This document shows, piece by piece, positions 36,281 through 49,932 of a stretch of DNA of 64,000 nt. Positions within the stretch are counted from its first letter, which is position 1. Each line of letters opens with the position of its first letter. The notes below the pieces were generated by a model. It saw only the letters and a program-made list of their open reading frames with translations. It ran no database searches and was not told the DNA's origin. Made by a program: the position numbers and the translations under genes. This DNA comes from Marsupella aquatica (Eukaryota; Marchantiophyta), in contig OZ316894.1 of NCBI GenBank assembly GCA_973895155.1, positions 6,138,001-6,202,000 of the forward strand, read 5' to 3'.

Positions 36281-39200
36281 ATGCCGTTGGTGCGTTATGA
36301 GATCCGCAATGAGCACAGCCTCGCCAACCCGCAGCTCTACAGAACCGCGGCGAAGGATGATCCGGAAGGACTGCTGGAAGGAGTGGCGATGGCAGGCCTT
36401 GTTGGAATCGTGCGGCAGCTCGGTGACCTAGCGGAGTACGTTTCGAATTCCTCAAACCAGTCCTTGTCTACTTCTCTTTTAAGACAGGATAAATTATTGT
36501 TTCTTCTCAAGTTTACAAGCTTTTGTAGTCATTGACTTCAAAGATCTAATTCCAGAACGAATGTTGATGACAGAGATAGGGGACAATCCACTGATATCAC
36601 TTCTCTGTGATTGTGTCATTAGCCTCGTAGTATGTTCATGGGCTGAGTCTAAAATGGACGTCCACATTAGCCGGCTGTTTTCTTTATTTCTTAGGCGTTC
36701 ATCCGTGAAGATCTATCTATTTCATCTCGGTTTTGTGGAGTATGGACTAAAGTACGTCGTCAAGAGCCTGTATTGGGACTAAAGTGCAGGAAAGAATGAT
36801 GCTGCATTGAAAACTTACTTGCCTGGTCTGCATAACCAATTTATGGCGAATTAATTCTCTAGAAAACTTTATCTTCTTCATGTGCTGCCATCGCCTACGA
36901 GGTGAAATGAGATGGTTCGTTTCCTCCAAAGCAGTGCATCTTTTCAAGCATATGAACATGCACGGATAAGAACCGATTCCAGGGTACATGAAGAAGGTTG
37001 ATCAGTGGGGTTCACGCTGGTTATGGTTGGATTGGTTGGGCTGTTTTCGTCAATGTCAGAACTGCCTGGAAATATTTTTATTCCTAGCAACTTCGCAATA
37101 GAATGTGAGCTATGTCACGGGTTGCACTGTCTAGCGTTTTCAGCGAGGAAGAGCAAGGATTGGGCAATTCGACGAATTTCCGGAGACTTAGCCACGTTCC
37201 GTCTATTTTGGAATGGAATAGGATGGGAATACTCGCTAGGACAAGGAAGATTATTCGCCCTCTGAATACGAAGGGACATGTAGGAAGTTACTGTCATGTC
37301 AATGAGGGGTCTCGGTTTGAAGCGCTTTTTCCAGTCAAGTGGCGTTCCCAACGACTGGCTCTATTGGCTATCACGAGCTCTCCAGTTCTATTTAGGAGCG
37401 ACTGTTATCGACGTTCCTGTGTCCCACAATAGGGCTCCGCGGGGGGACAGTATTTGATTGCAGGTGGGTGTCTGGGTCTCGCAGGTTTGCAGCAGAAGTT
37501 TTCCGAGATCTGCACGAGGAGGTCATGGCGACTGCATCAAGAGGGCACGAATTACTGGCGCGTGTGCAGCAGCTGGAGGCTGAAATGCCAGCTGTGGAGA
37601 AGGCACTCCTGTCTGAGACTAATCAGCTTCGGTTTGCTTACACTCCAGGTTGTTGATCTTTTATTGCTGCTTGACTTGCTTTCAGTTTGTACTCCATCAC
37701 TACTACATCGTCATCAAAGATGAGCATGCTGGTTACTTTGTCTGTGAGCAGGATGGGGTAACAGTGCAGAATGCTTTAACACGCATCCCCCATTTCAAGC
37801 TAAACGATCGAACTAATATAATCATGATGGGGAGGGACTGAAAAACACATCAATTTTCAATCTCTCCATGTCGTCGCTCGCCAGAGACAAGCATTGATGG
37901 ATCGTCTTAAAACTCTATGTTGATTTTTATGCCTCGAGTTGTGCAGGGGTGGAATGGCATGCAAGTATTCGTAACGACCAAAATCATTGCACGCAAGGGG
38001 ACTTGCCCAGATTCATTAGAAGCTCCTATGAAGAGTGCAGAGGACCTCCTCGTCTCTTTCTTCTTGATAAGTATGTGCACTCTTGTCTTGTCTCGTCTAG
38101 TTTTGTTCCGGGAAGTAGGAAAGCTATTTCGAAATGGGGGAATAATAAAATGCTATTTGCAGACTATCTGCAGCCTTGTAAGTGTCAAGTTATGTTCTAG
38201 ATGATTTTTTTAACATAATAATAGTTTTTAAGTTTCTGTTCTCCCCCCAGATTTGATGTTGCAGGCGCCGGAGCGTGTTTGAAGAGATATACAGATCCAT
38301 CATTCTTCAGGACAGAATGGGCGAGTTCAGAGCTTATGAAGGCAGAACGAGTACAAAGAGACAAGAAAGCTAGGAGAGAAAAGGTGAACAGTCCTCTTGT
38401 CGGACGTGTGAATGTTCATCACCCTCTTTATTATTGGCTTTCACACACTTCTCAATCGTGTGCCGATGCAAATAAGAATCTGAAAGCAATCAGACAGTTA
38501 GATTACATATTGAAATTTTTTCTATTGTCCAGAAGAAGGGCAGGCGTCGCAGGAATGCGGATGCTAAAGACACCATACTAGCAGAACAATATCGCTCAAC
38601 ATTTAGTCACGAATTAAACAGGGAGCTTTCACAACGTAACCAGGCCCATTCAAGGTTAGACTCGGTAACTTCTTCAGCATCGTGCATTCGCGCTGGCCAA
38701 TTGTGTTAAAAGTTTGGACCACACGTGTACTACGCAGATTCAGGTCCCTGTGTCTTGTTGGAATGTTTTGGGTGAAGAGCATTATCTGAGTGCTGTGTGG
38801 AATATATATTCTTCGTTTGCATTTGATGTGGTGACCTGTTAGGAATCCACGTTGTGGCATCAGCTACAGATATATCAATAGATGCATCATCGGTTTTACA
38901 GAACAATGATTATAATGAAGACTTCAATGCTTTGTCCAGGCATCCAGCTGCTGACAGTCAAGCTCTTAGACAAAAGCCTGCGACGAGGACCAGAGACAAT
39001 TCACCTGGCTCTGCACGAGAAGCTGGTGATACTTTTGTGGATATACCAGTACCAGCTGTGTCAGAAGTTCTCGCATCATCTCCACCCAAGTATCACAAGA
39101 GCGTAAGTGCTATGAGCATTGACGAGAATATGTTGAGGGCATGGGAAGAAACTGGGCAGGATGAATCCCACAACGTAGAGACAGCGGCCCACGAAGGAGA

Positions 39201-42200
39201 GGCAGCTGTAACTGCCGTAACTGATGGCGGGAGTGAAGGTGATCAATTTCTAGATGCCTTGACAACCATTGAACCAGAAGCAGACTCTGATTCAGAGAAA
39301 CATTTTATGCAGGACAAAGATCTTGATGCTGATAAACTGCATGATACAACCGATCGCCAGGCAACTTCTCATGAAGAGGACTTGAAGTTGCCGGGTGTCC
39401 AGACATCTGAGGGCATTACCCCGTCAGTAAAACAATCCCGTCAGTCAATGTCCCTCGATCCTCCAAGACAGGAAACTTCGCTGGAGCCAAGAGTCATTAC
39501 TAACGGGCGGGATGTACAAGAAATTTCATCTTCGACAACTGCCATGCACTCAAGGAGGCGAAGCTCTGACTTTGTTTCGTCTTCTCCGACTGTCGTGCAC
39601 GCAAGAAGGCAAAGTTATGACTCTATTTCATCGTCTAGTTCTGCCATGCACGCACGGAGGAGCAGTTCCGACTCTACTGTACCTCAAAGTATCACAAAGG
39701 CTAAGCGTGTCCAGTTAGTGGAGGATCCACACAAAAGTTTCATACCCAGCTCCGAGCCTTCGAAGAATGAAAAAGGAGTAGACTCATTAGACCAAGGGTC
39801 ATTCATGTCTTTCACTTCTGGAGTGAAGGTGAGCAAGATTGTCGCTGCTTTTGAAAGGGGTTCTCTTGAGCAGGTTCAAGTTGAAGGACGAGAGAAGAAA
39901 CTTGACGCCACTGTGTCACATCCCGTGGGGTCTGTTTCTGATGCTGCCAGGCAGACTACCGTCGAGGCAGACGGTAGAGTTGGAGTTCCTGAGGATGATA
40001 GCAATTTCTTGGAAACTTCTCTGAGCCAATTCGGCACAAGCCCTGTAGAGACGGATTCAACTTCAAGTAAGGACGCATCCCCAAGATCCCGTGGATCGCT
40101 TCCTGGGAGTATGAAAGGGAAGAGCTCATCTATTTCAAGCCGCACGTCACTAGGATCATTGGATTCACCACCTGATTCTCCTACATTTAGTGCCCTCCAG
40201 TCACTAGTGTCCCCAACCAGAACAGAGCGGAATATACTTCTATCCCCTGATTCGCACGCATTGGGCTTCCCTGCTGAAACGCTTTCTCCTCGTTCTCCGA
40301 CGTCTGTTCCTGTACTAGCACTCTCTCCAACGACGCAGGAAAGAAGACATCTGACTATTCAGCCCTTCAGTCTCACATCTCCTTCCAGTTCACCTGTCGA
40401 ATCTCCTTCATCACCGCAGAGTCAAGGATATTCTGAAATAGCCTCTCAATCAAAGACGACTGAAGTTGTTGCAGACGACAGTACTACAACTGACCTACCT
40501 TCTGTAGAGGATTCTAGCAATATTCAGTCAGCATTGCCAACAAAGTCCTTGGATGATCCTGAACCTTTTAGTCCACCACTATTGCCTCCTGAGCTTGTGT
40601 CTCCAGTGCAAAGTTCTTCAGATGATTGGGAAGAGCACAATGATCTGCCACTCTCTGCCGATGAGTTGGTCCATACCTCAACAGATGAAGATGAAGTGAA
40701 AAATTCAGAAAAACCTCAAGAAGTGGGATTTAGTGATGATATTATATCTCCAACTTCACAGTCTATCAATGATGAGATATCCATGTCTTCAAGTCTTATT
40801 AATAATAATGTTCCCCTCCATGCGACATCAGAAGCTGAGGGGAGAGTCCAGCAGGAGCCCATCTCAGGTTTGCCACTTCCTTCTGTCTCCAAGAGCGAGC
40901 AGGACCCCTCGAATGATTTGACCCCTCGAATTTTACCTTCGGTAAAGAATGACAAGGTGTCCTTTCCTTCAACATCCCGAAGAAGATCTTTTGAAACCTC
41001 TCCCCGGTCTTCCCATTCAGAAGCTGCACATGACTATCTTTTCATCCCTAATGCTTCTCACCGACGGTTTCCTTCATTACCGCTGGTCGGGAAGACTGTA
41101 CTGGACTTTTCTCATGCAGCACCTTCCAATGTAACACGAAGCCCTCCTCAGTCGCTGACAACTTCGAAAGCTACAGCAAGTGCCCAACTGCCAGCAAAGT
41201 TCCCTCTTAAAGCATCGGCTCCTTCACCAATGTCACGAGTAGTATATGATCTTCCTTATCCAATCCTCAAGCCTGCACATAACCGACGTCCTTCGTTCCC
41301 CTCCTCCGAGAGATCTATGCTGGAGGTTGCTGCAATGACTGCAAAGTCATTACAGCAACCATCAACATCTGCAACATCTTCAAGACATGCACGAGATGCT
41401 CAATTCCCAGAAGCTACGTCTCAACACGGCCGGCAATCACCTTCATCAACAGTATCCAGTCTTCCTACCCCAACTCCTCCTTCAAAATCAGAACGAGAAT
41501 TTCGCCCACCGCCACCTCCACCCTTCCAAGCTGTGAATGACCTCCCTCCACCACCCCCACTTCCAGGTAGTTCGCCACCTCCCTCGGCCACAAAAGTATC
41601 AATTGCTGTCGATGCGAAAGATGGGATTCTGGAAGCAATTGCTTCACATGACAAAAGCACTGTAAGTCTCTTGCTTCTTCCTTGTACTTCACAATTGACT
41701 TTGCAAGTTCAAGTTTTATGTTGCCTTGGATGGAGTTCATCCTGAGCAAGATAGATTGGCTACGCTTTGAAATAAGGATCACTGGTACTTATTTAAGTCA
41801 AATTGAATGTCTATCTACTGCAGCTGAAGAAGGTCAAGACGATGCAGAATCCCATCGTCAGGAAACCGGACGATCGATCCCATTTGCTTGAACAGATTCG
41901 TGCAAAGGTTGTTCTCGTACTTGCCCTGCTTGTGGATGTGTTTAGGGTCCTTCACCTTTAACAAACTATTGCACAAGTTTTGTTTTTTTCCAAGACACTT
42001 CTGTGTTTTGGGTCCTTCACATTGCGAGTCGTTACGTTGCTGATAGGATTTTTGTACTTGTTTCCTTTGAGCAGTCGTTCAACCTTCGGCATACTGTCGT
42101 GGAGAAGGTCGACACTCCCCCTCCCCGGCCAGTGACAAATATAAATGTCGCTGCCATTTTGGAGAAGGCTAATGCAATCCGACAGGTTCGTCATGTTTAC

Positions 42201-42368
42201 ATTCGCTCCATTCCTGGTGACACCTCTTGGAAATTGAGCATATCACTTGGTTTAATTTGGGGCCCTATCATTCTGTTTAGTGTTACTAACGTATTGCATG
42301 CATTATCTCAGGCGTTTGCAGGTAGTGACGAGGATGATGAGGATACAGATGACTGGAATGATGTGTGA
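36281..42368 (+). CDS. SCAR: SCAR/WAVE protein, activator of ARP2/3
   Basis: Subunit of the SCAR/WAVE complex that relays Rac/ROP signals to ARP2/3 and nucleates branched actin, for example in tip growth and cell shape (family knowledge). Nine exons join in frame to about 1249 aa: 36281-36435, 37485-37648, 37947-38070, 38251-38383, 38533-38635, 38843-41661, 41824-41907, 42075-42185 and 42312-42368. The SCAR homology domain (residues about 1-190) has [68 protein letters not shown] and [20 protein letters not shown] giant Ser-rich, presumably disordered exon follows, then polyproline runs (about 1114-1140), a WH2/verprolin segment ([19 protein letters not shown]) and an acidic tail ending [13 protein letters not shown]. 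The exon-5 donor was chosen because only it keeps phase with the large exon. Start is the first ATG and matches the family N-terminus. Confidence 0.96.
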
Positions 42369-44147
42369 GCCAGCCATAATAAAAATCTTTAGACTCTTTC
42401 ACTATGGTCTTCAGACTACTACGTTCCAGGTCTGGTTGAACTTCTATCAGGTCTGGCTACACATTTGGAGGGCCAGAGAGAGGATCTTGTCAGTGTTTTT
42501 GACTACTCAAATAAAGAACTCTCTGCTTTAGATTGGGATCTTAGGTGCAGTTTACAAGGTTTGCGCCCATCTGCATCCTGTGTCTAACTTTGTTAAGGGG
42601 TGGCAGCTAAAGTGATGTATTGGACCAATCACTACTGACGGCTTCAAGATAATCCAAGAGTTCAAGATGAAATTTTGCAATCAGATACATTTATACAGAT
42701 ACCGCATAATTTTTTTATTTAATAGCAATAGCTCCACTGTGACGCGTTCAGAGCCTCTTTACTAACCCATAGTGTTTAGAGTAGATGGTCTTCAAACAGT
42801 CGAGTCAATTCATTTAGAGAGATTGTTAATCCTAGAGTCAGATCTGTGTGATCATGCTTCATATGCATGTATAGAATTAGCTATTGACTTATAGACGAAT
42901 GTTGTCCATAGGTTTTGGAAGTGTTCTTTCATTTCGAAGAGGCCGACTAAAAGATATACATCTAGGGTCACATTAAAGTGACACAATAACAATTTCCCTA
43001 ATAGTAACATTTCAACCTTTACTTCTGATTAAGATTCATTACAGAGTTCAGTTATCCTCGCCTCACTTTCTACTTTCCTGTCTGATAATCCGCATCACCT
43101 TTAGGTAGATTTAGGTCGTAGTCACTCATCGAATGTTTTTGGAGGTTTAGACGTTCGGTTCAACGCCGTCAATAGCGATGATATCAACGATCGAGTTTGT
43201 AAATCCATCCAGGTGTAAGGCACAGGCCAACATGCGTATCATAAGCATAGAAGCTAGAACTGCTGTAGCTCCAGCAATTCCAAAATATCGTCCACAGAGA
43301 ATTCATTGCCATTCTGCCCTTCAGGCTTCCAAACAGCAAGGAGCAAGTCATAAGGCATTTAGTCAGGCTAAGACAATCCCTCCGTGTCGCCCAAGCTGCG
43401 GCCCCCTACAGTACGGCAAGACACTTTACGGCCAAATGGACATTTGAACGAATACATCTGCATTCCTGGACATCGTAACAGAAAGCTGCAGATTGAATGC
43501 AAGTAATGGAAAAACTCATTCGTGAAGGCTTTTACTATTCGGCCTGGACTTGTGCTTGACAAAATCGATTCAACCGATATTATTAAAGAAGATCGTATTG
43601 TCATAGTAAGACCTGGAGATGTCAATTTGTGTGGGCAGAACCTGACGGAATGCAAGTCCTGGAATCTTTACAAAGAGCAACGAGATCCACATCTTCGCGT
43701 CCAGAGGCTTCAGTGGATGCACCCACAATGTGCCTTTGATCGTGTATTTATGCGGAAACATTACTAAAACTTCCTTGTACTATCTGTGTTTAATATAACT
43801 TGCTCAGCCTGTGGTGACTTGTCACAAAAGCCCATAAATTATCTATGGAGATTACGACGTGACAACATTGGATTACTTGCTCAACCCACAAACATCAGGC
43901 CAATGGCTTGCTGACTGTTATTTAACGCAGCTGATTCATATCCAGATTACAAGGATGCCCTGTTTGGGCTTCAATATGAAGTATATTTCCTCAAGAACAT
44001 ACTTGTTTTCTGTAAACTTTCTCCAAGTTTCCGAAGAAACAAGGAGTTTAAGTGTGTTGCCAGAAATTAAATTGTCTCCAGGACTAGAGGTTAACTAGTA
44101 ACCTGACACGAAGGGTTATTACCAAAATTTCCTCAGGTGTGTGAAAT
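42369..44147. other. Convergent 3' flanks of SCAR and HDR
   Basis: The two genes end tail to tail 1.78 kb apart. Open stretches at 43178-43447 (+), 43522-43767 (+) and minus-strand codons around 43140-43340 are not recognisable. I found nothing that I can defend as a gene. Confidence 0.5.
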
Positions 44148-47100
44148 CTACAAAGGTTGGAGAACCTGTTGACGTCTAAGCTCGAATACTGCAGCCAGGC
44201 AGTCTTCCACAACCTGCAGAACCCAAAAGCCAGGCAGCGATGTCAAATGCTGATGCGAATTCTGATCATCAAAAGTAGCTCTACTTTGCTGTTTGCATGC
44301 TTCACGAGGTTTAAAATAGAGCTTAGAAAACAGGTTATCATCAAGGAGCATGATGGGCTTGGTGCTCTTTCAATTGTTCACACCTTGTCTGGGGTTGATG
44401 CGCCTGAGGTGACTCCGATGGTTATGGAACCCTCTGGCAGCCAGTTTTCTTTCTCCACGTACTCACCATGCTGTCCAAAATATCAGACCACACCATGAGC
44501 AAACTCCCGTATTCTACAATTTTTCTCCAGAAAAGCAACATTGACTTGAAGTATTCTTTGCCAAAAACATTCTATACCAAAAACCCCACCAGACTGATGG
44601 AAAAAGCAGACTTTGGGTCAATGCTGCGTAACGAGATGGATTAAGTACTGAAACTTACATTCAACAGGAATGCAATTTTGTTGCCAGGACCAATCCTTTT
44701 CTCACTGTCAATCCAGTAAGACGGAATATTGTTCAACTCTGCTATCTCTTGCAGATGAGAAGTGTTGGACGAATTCCAACCGCCAATCACGAGCATGAGG
44801 TCTGGCTTGTCGTCAACAATTTTGTACATGGCATCTTGTCTCTCCTGTGAAATTCGAAGTATTTGACAAATGGCATTCCCTCCAGTTAGAAAAGTAAATA
44901 TCAGAAGTTTTATGTCAGAAGGTCTTAGGACTACCCTATATGCAGATGCCGATTTCAAGTTCCGTTTGACAGATGCAAGTTGCCATCAGGTCCCAAAACG
45001 TGTTCCTTAGCAAGGTTCAGATCAAATCATTCGAAAGGCAAACGTAGTCGGGTATTGATTAGGGTCAAAACAGTCAAAACCTTTCGGGACCAACACATTT
45101 CTCACTGCTGCCAAAGAGTACCTCCTACGCTAAGAGGGTGTCAACCAACCAGACAGACCTGAGTAGCGTCACAGATGGTGTTGAAACTCAGGAAGTGTTC
45201 TTCCGTCTTCTCAACACCATACTTTTGTAGCATGGTTCTCTCCATCAACTTCCCTGTCGAAACCATCACTCAAGCTCGGCAGTGTCAAGAGCCGCCACAA
45301 ATCTCAATCTATCTAAATCGAATTGCAGAGCAAAGGTCAGCGAGAGTCTCCTGTAAAAGCAGTTCCTTCTTCATCAGCTCTAATAAGGCAAAGCGCAGCC
45401 CGTGAGGATCTGTGGTAACCCTTGATTGCACAATCGGTAATAAGGTAAGCAGGAAACTTTCTCACCAATTTCCTCCGTATCTCCTTTAAGCATTGTCGTC
45501 TGATTTGCAATACCCACCTTCTCCAAATCGACGTCAGGGTCAAATCCCTTGGAGACAGCTTTTTCGAATTTCTGAAAGGCAAAACTAAAAATCTTAGCAG
45601 TGCCCATATGATAAACAAGAATGATTGGAATAAAAAACAATTCTCAGATAAGGGGGCACTCTCGAAATCACAAGGTTACACTTACCTTCAAAAAGTCTTC
45701 CTTGGTTCCACTCGATCCATCTAACTTGCCCCCCAGGATGTAATCAGCCACGTAGTTTGCCTAGAAGAATGTGACGGCAACAGTCAGTATTCTGTACTTC
45801 GTAATCATTCTGAATAGCAATAGGAACCATGGCACTCTCTGAGGAAGCAGGATCCTTGAATCTGAGGTACGAATCCTACCTGCTTAGGGCTAGGATCTGA
45901 GCACAAATTACTCACCTCTTTCATATTCTTGACAATGACATATTTGCCGGCGAAAGAGGCAGTGGCAACAGTCTCCTCGTGAGCGTACTTCCCATGGATC
46001 ACAGAAGTATAGGTACCCTTTTTGTGCTTCTCGACTGTGTTCCACACCTTTGAGACCCAAGGACACGTCGTATCGACAATCTGAACTCCTTTGTCACTCA
46101 AAGTCTGCATTTCCGAGACAGCCGCTCCAAAAGCCGGCAATATGACTACATCCGTTCCCTCTACTACGTCAAAATTCTTGCCCTCTTCTGTGACAGGAAT
46201 ATCCTTCACGTTCATGCTCGCCAATTTCTGCGAAAACAAAAACAGTACTGGAGTGATCATTTGTTCATCAGAACACTCTCAAACGAACACAAACGAATTA
46301 CGACCTCCATGCGTCCCAAAATCTGCCCCTACATGCGAAAGTGTCTCTCTAAAGGGTGCAATGAGTAGCCTCTCCGGGTCTTCTAGAGATCCAGCTCATA
46401 AGTGCCTGCCATGCAACCGCACAGAGCTATACAGATTCCAGAAGATACAACATTACTAGTTTGCACTGAGTTTCCTCAAGCGCCAGGAAAGTCTCTGCAG
46501 GTCTTGCAGCTCAACTAAATTGGCCCTCCGGCATGTCTTCCACCAACAAAGTATTAATTTCTTCCAGAGACCGGTCACAGTGGACGAATTAAGCGGACGC
46601 TCTGGACTTTCAGCCAACACTCACAAGGACATTAAGTGCAATGATCCTCTACTCTGTGCCAAATTATGTTTAAAACATGAGGAGCACAGGAGTGGCACTC
46701 ACAGATAGCTGGCATCAGACAAAACAAAGCAAAAAACTAACCGCGTTGACAGTTGGGTTGTGGATGATCTCGTTGGTGATCCACAGCTTCTGGTCAGGGA
46801 ATTGCTTCCTCGCCTCATAAGCAATTTGGACGGCCCTCTCAACCCCCCAACAAAAGCCATAGGATTCGGCCAGCTTGATGGTGATGTCACCGACGGTCAT
46901 GGAAAAGCCATTCTCTTTCAGCTTCTTGACAATATCACTCGTGTACTCGGAGTCCATCTGCTCGAGCATCTCCTTCTTGTACCCGAATCCGCTCCTGTTG
47001 TAGGTGCTGCTTGAATTGAGCGACCTCCTGAACCCCTTCGTGTTAAACTGCTCTGTGGGGGAAGCCTCAGAGTGAGCCCGGACAACCACAGCCCCTCCGA

Positions 47101-47260
47101 CTTTGCGATGCTGTCGCTGCTGCTGCTTGCACCCTGCTTTGAGCAGAATTGGAGCCCCGACCATGAATCTCTCGTTCTCTAACCTCGCACTTCCATTGAT
47201 GATAGCAAACCCACCAGCGGGAGCCAAGGAGCCCATCAATGCCGTCGTGGTGGTCGACAT
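44148..47260 (-). CDS. HDR: 4-hydroxy-3-methylbut-2-enyl diphosphate reductase, plastid
   Basis: Last enzyme of the plastid MEP pathway: an Fe-S protein that reduces HMBPP to IPP and DMAPP, the precursors of carotenoids and of the phytol and prenyl chains. Eight exons join in frame to about 481 aa: 46742-47260, 45916-46227, 45686-45760, 45466-45571, 45159-45253, 44659-44844, 44384-44470 and 44148-44213. About 100 N-terminal residues are Ser/Thr/Arg-rich and fit a transit peptide plus the plant-specific N-terminal extension ([21 protein letters not shown]). The three cluster-ligand cysteines are present at about residues 137 ([12 protein letters not shown]), 228 (IVDTTCPWV) and 365 (FNTICDATQ). 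Also seen are [76 protein letters not shown] and [17 protein letters not shown] at 47260 is the first in frame. The gene looks intact; length is normal for plants. Confidence 0.98.
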
Positions 47261-49324
47261 GGCATGACACACAATTCCAACTCCCTAGAACTGTAACCCA
47301 AGAAACAGAGGTTCCGATAGAGCAATTCCAACACACCAACACCAACACCCAAAGCAAACAAATGCGCGGACTGAAGTGTATGTGATCGTCTCAGTCAGTA
47401 ACTAGAGCAGTGTCCAGTAGTCGTGAGAGAGAATTCAAGCGCATATCAAACAAAGGGCAGGCACGCCACTGCTCATCATCATTCCTTTCCACACAGCATC
47501 TTTCCTCCTTTTTCTGGAGCAACCCTGCGACGGAAACAACAAGAAAAAATCAGGTCCGCTTCTGTCCTTCGTCCTCCTCCTGATGCCTCATAACCTCACC
47601 TCGTGCTCGCGGACCTTCCAGCAATCAATGGACGAATCATCTCAGTAATAACGCCACGGAAAGTGTCATTTGGTAATCAGCTCATTTGGTGTCGACTGCC
47701 AAACTTTGAGGGGATGCTGTGAGAGAGCGTATTTTTTTAAGTATTTTACTTTTTCGCCAGAGTGGCCAATGTATGGTGTGTGAAGGAGGAGATGCTCAAA
47801 AGATTCACTATTCAATTCATTTCCTGACCGTCGGATCTCCCTGGATTTAAGGCTGGCCGTTAGATTCTGGCTAATGGGGCCTGTGATTGGGTGGAACACT
47901 GGCTAATGAGACAGAAAATAGTAGCGGATTTTTGCCGAAAGTGGGCTAAGATTTTTTGGGAGGTGGAATTTGGCTAATTTTCGCCACTAAAAAAAAGGGC
48001 TGGCTGTGACGATCCTATGCAGGCATAATCATGATACTCCTGTGAGAGGTCATTGGTTTGGTTCGATTGGCTGAACTTGGAAAAACAAAAAGGCGCCCAA
48101 TCACTATGTTTGAGTAAAAAATGTCATTGCACAAAAGACTGGCAATGACCACCACAAAAGCATGACAAAATTAGTGGTGCTTTTTATGTTTTCTTTGTTC
48201 CTTTACCTTTTTTTCTTTTCTTTTCCTTTTAAACTTTAACCTCCCCCTTTTCCCCCTCATTTCACTGTTTTTGGTCTCCTCTTCTTCTCATTCGCCCTCC
48301 CTCAGCTCCCCCAACCCATGTGAGGTTGTGGCCCTTCAAGAGGCTGCCCTACATCGCGAGTGTGCCCCTCACCCGACACCTTGCCATCAACGCATGTGCC
48401 ATGCTATTTACTATGTCTTTGGGCCTTATTGCTTTTGTTGTTTTTGGCACTAAAAATGACAGGGCAAATGAATGTGTAAAAAACCAGTGTAAAACTTGGG
48501 AGAAGAGCTTTTTAATTGATTAGTGTAAACATTCCTCTATTGACTAAAATAGTGTCCACAATTAAACTCCAACCAGTATTACACAAAACTATGCACTATC
48601 ACTCTGTTGAGTATGTATAGTAGTTCCTTGCATGGAACATGGAGAGAGTATCCACCTTGGTCCTCGTGCATTGTGTGGATCCTTTTTTTTGGTCTGTTTG
48701 TCCCATTTGATTCCTTCTTGCTTGGACAATAGTACCACTCTTTTTCATTCACACTAAATTAAGTTTGAACTTTGGTTTTGTTCCTTCTCTTTGACCATTT
48801 TCTTTCCTTTTTTGTGCACTACAAGCCATAAAATGTGAACGACAACCACAGCAAAAAAAGGTGCAAGAATGTATTATAGTTTTTGATGATGACCAAGGGA
48901 AAAAAAGGTGCATAGTGTATAATTGTTTTTGATATTAACACCAATATTACAATGTTGTCATTCAAATATGCAGGGGGCATTTTAGGTCGAACATTGAAAC
49001 TGAAAAAAGTCAGAGGAATAAACCAAAAACCATCCCCTCTGGCCTTGCAAAAATTAATTTTGGAACAACAGACTCTCCCCTCTTGCCCTGGCCTTAATCA
49101 TGTGCCGTGATCCTGTCACCTCGCAATGCCCGCCCCACGTCCACTGTCCCTCATCCTGCCTCCCTCCCTCACCTACTCCCTAGCTTGTGTGCCCTTGTTC
49201 CCTTGGATGACCAACATTCGCCCCACCTTGCCTCTAACCCTCTTGCCACCTTGACTTGACCTTGCTGCGTTGACCCAATACCGAGACCTCTTGGGGCAAC
49301 CGCACGGCTCACCCCACGGCCCAA
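47261..49324. other. HDR upstream flank and intergenic DNA
   Basis: The first few hundred bases are the probable HDR promoter and leader. From about 47900 to 49300 the DNA is low in complexity in places (T-rich at 48180-48260, C-rich at 49080-49330) with no recognisable coding sequence. Confidence 0.5.
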
Positions 49325-49567
49325 CTTAATAACTTATTTCACCTCAACAACATCTTTTACTTGGTGACATCTTTTGGGTAGCGACAGATCTTATATCAAC
49401 GACATCTTCTACTAACGACATTTTTGTTCATAACAACATCTTTTACTAACGGCATCCCTATACTGAACTATGTTTTTAGCACCACAACCTAAATTTACTT
49501 AACAACATCTTTGGTGCCACAACACCTTTGTACTTGATGACATCTTTGACATATATAATAACATCTT
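49325..49567. repeat. Degenerate short tandem repeat next to an LTR
   Basis: Loose reiteration, about every 20-35 bases, of AACAACATCTTTTACT / AACGACATCTT / GATGACATCTTTG. It stops exactly where the TGTTAGG end of the adjacent LTR begins. Confidence 0.65.
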
Positions 49568-49918
49568 TGTTAGGTATTTATTCTTAGGTCTAGAGTTACA
49601 ACTATTATTGTAATAAGTTAGGGTTATAATAACCTTAGTAGCCAACTTGGTTACAGTAACAGTGCTGCATAGTATATCCCCAAGCTAGTTTGCTTAGATA
49701 GGTGGAACTCGGGTTCATTGTTACAGAGCTAGTTGAGAGATATGAAGATCTTGTATTGCAAAAACTCCAATGGCCGACGGGCGCAGAGTGCAATAAAGCT
49801 CTCGTGTGTTCCCATGGACGTAGACTCACCTGAGGTCAACCATGTATCACACTATGTCGACTACTTCTGTGTTGGATGTTCATGGGCTTGCCTTTGTGGA
49901 TGTCATCTTTGCTTAACA
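49568..49918 (+). repeat. 5' LTR of a second, plus-strand copia element
   Basis: 351 bp bounded by the inverted ends TGTTA...TAACA. It contains an AATAAA at about 49791 and is followed after 2 bp by a canonical primer-binding site. I found no matching 3' LTR in the window, so the element is truncated or its other end has decayed. Confidence 0.75.
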
Positions 49919-49920
49919 AT

Positions 49921-49932
49921 TGGTATCAAAGC
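49921..49932 (+). other. Primer-binding site of the second copia element
   Basis: TGGTATCAAAGC, one base from the classical TGGTATCAGAGC complement of the methionyl tRNA 3' end used by many plant copia elements. It lies 2 bp after the LTR. Confidence 0.8.

Noticed and set aside
41421-41782. Minus-strand Gly-rich frames opposite the SCAR polyproline region
   Set aside because: Complement of CCN-rich proline codons; SCAR on the plus strand explains the sequence.
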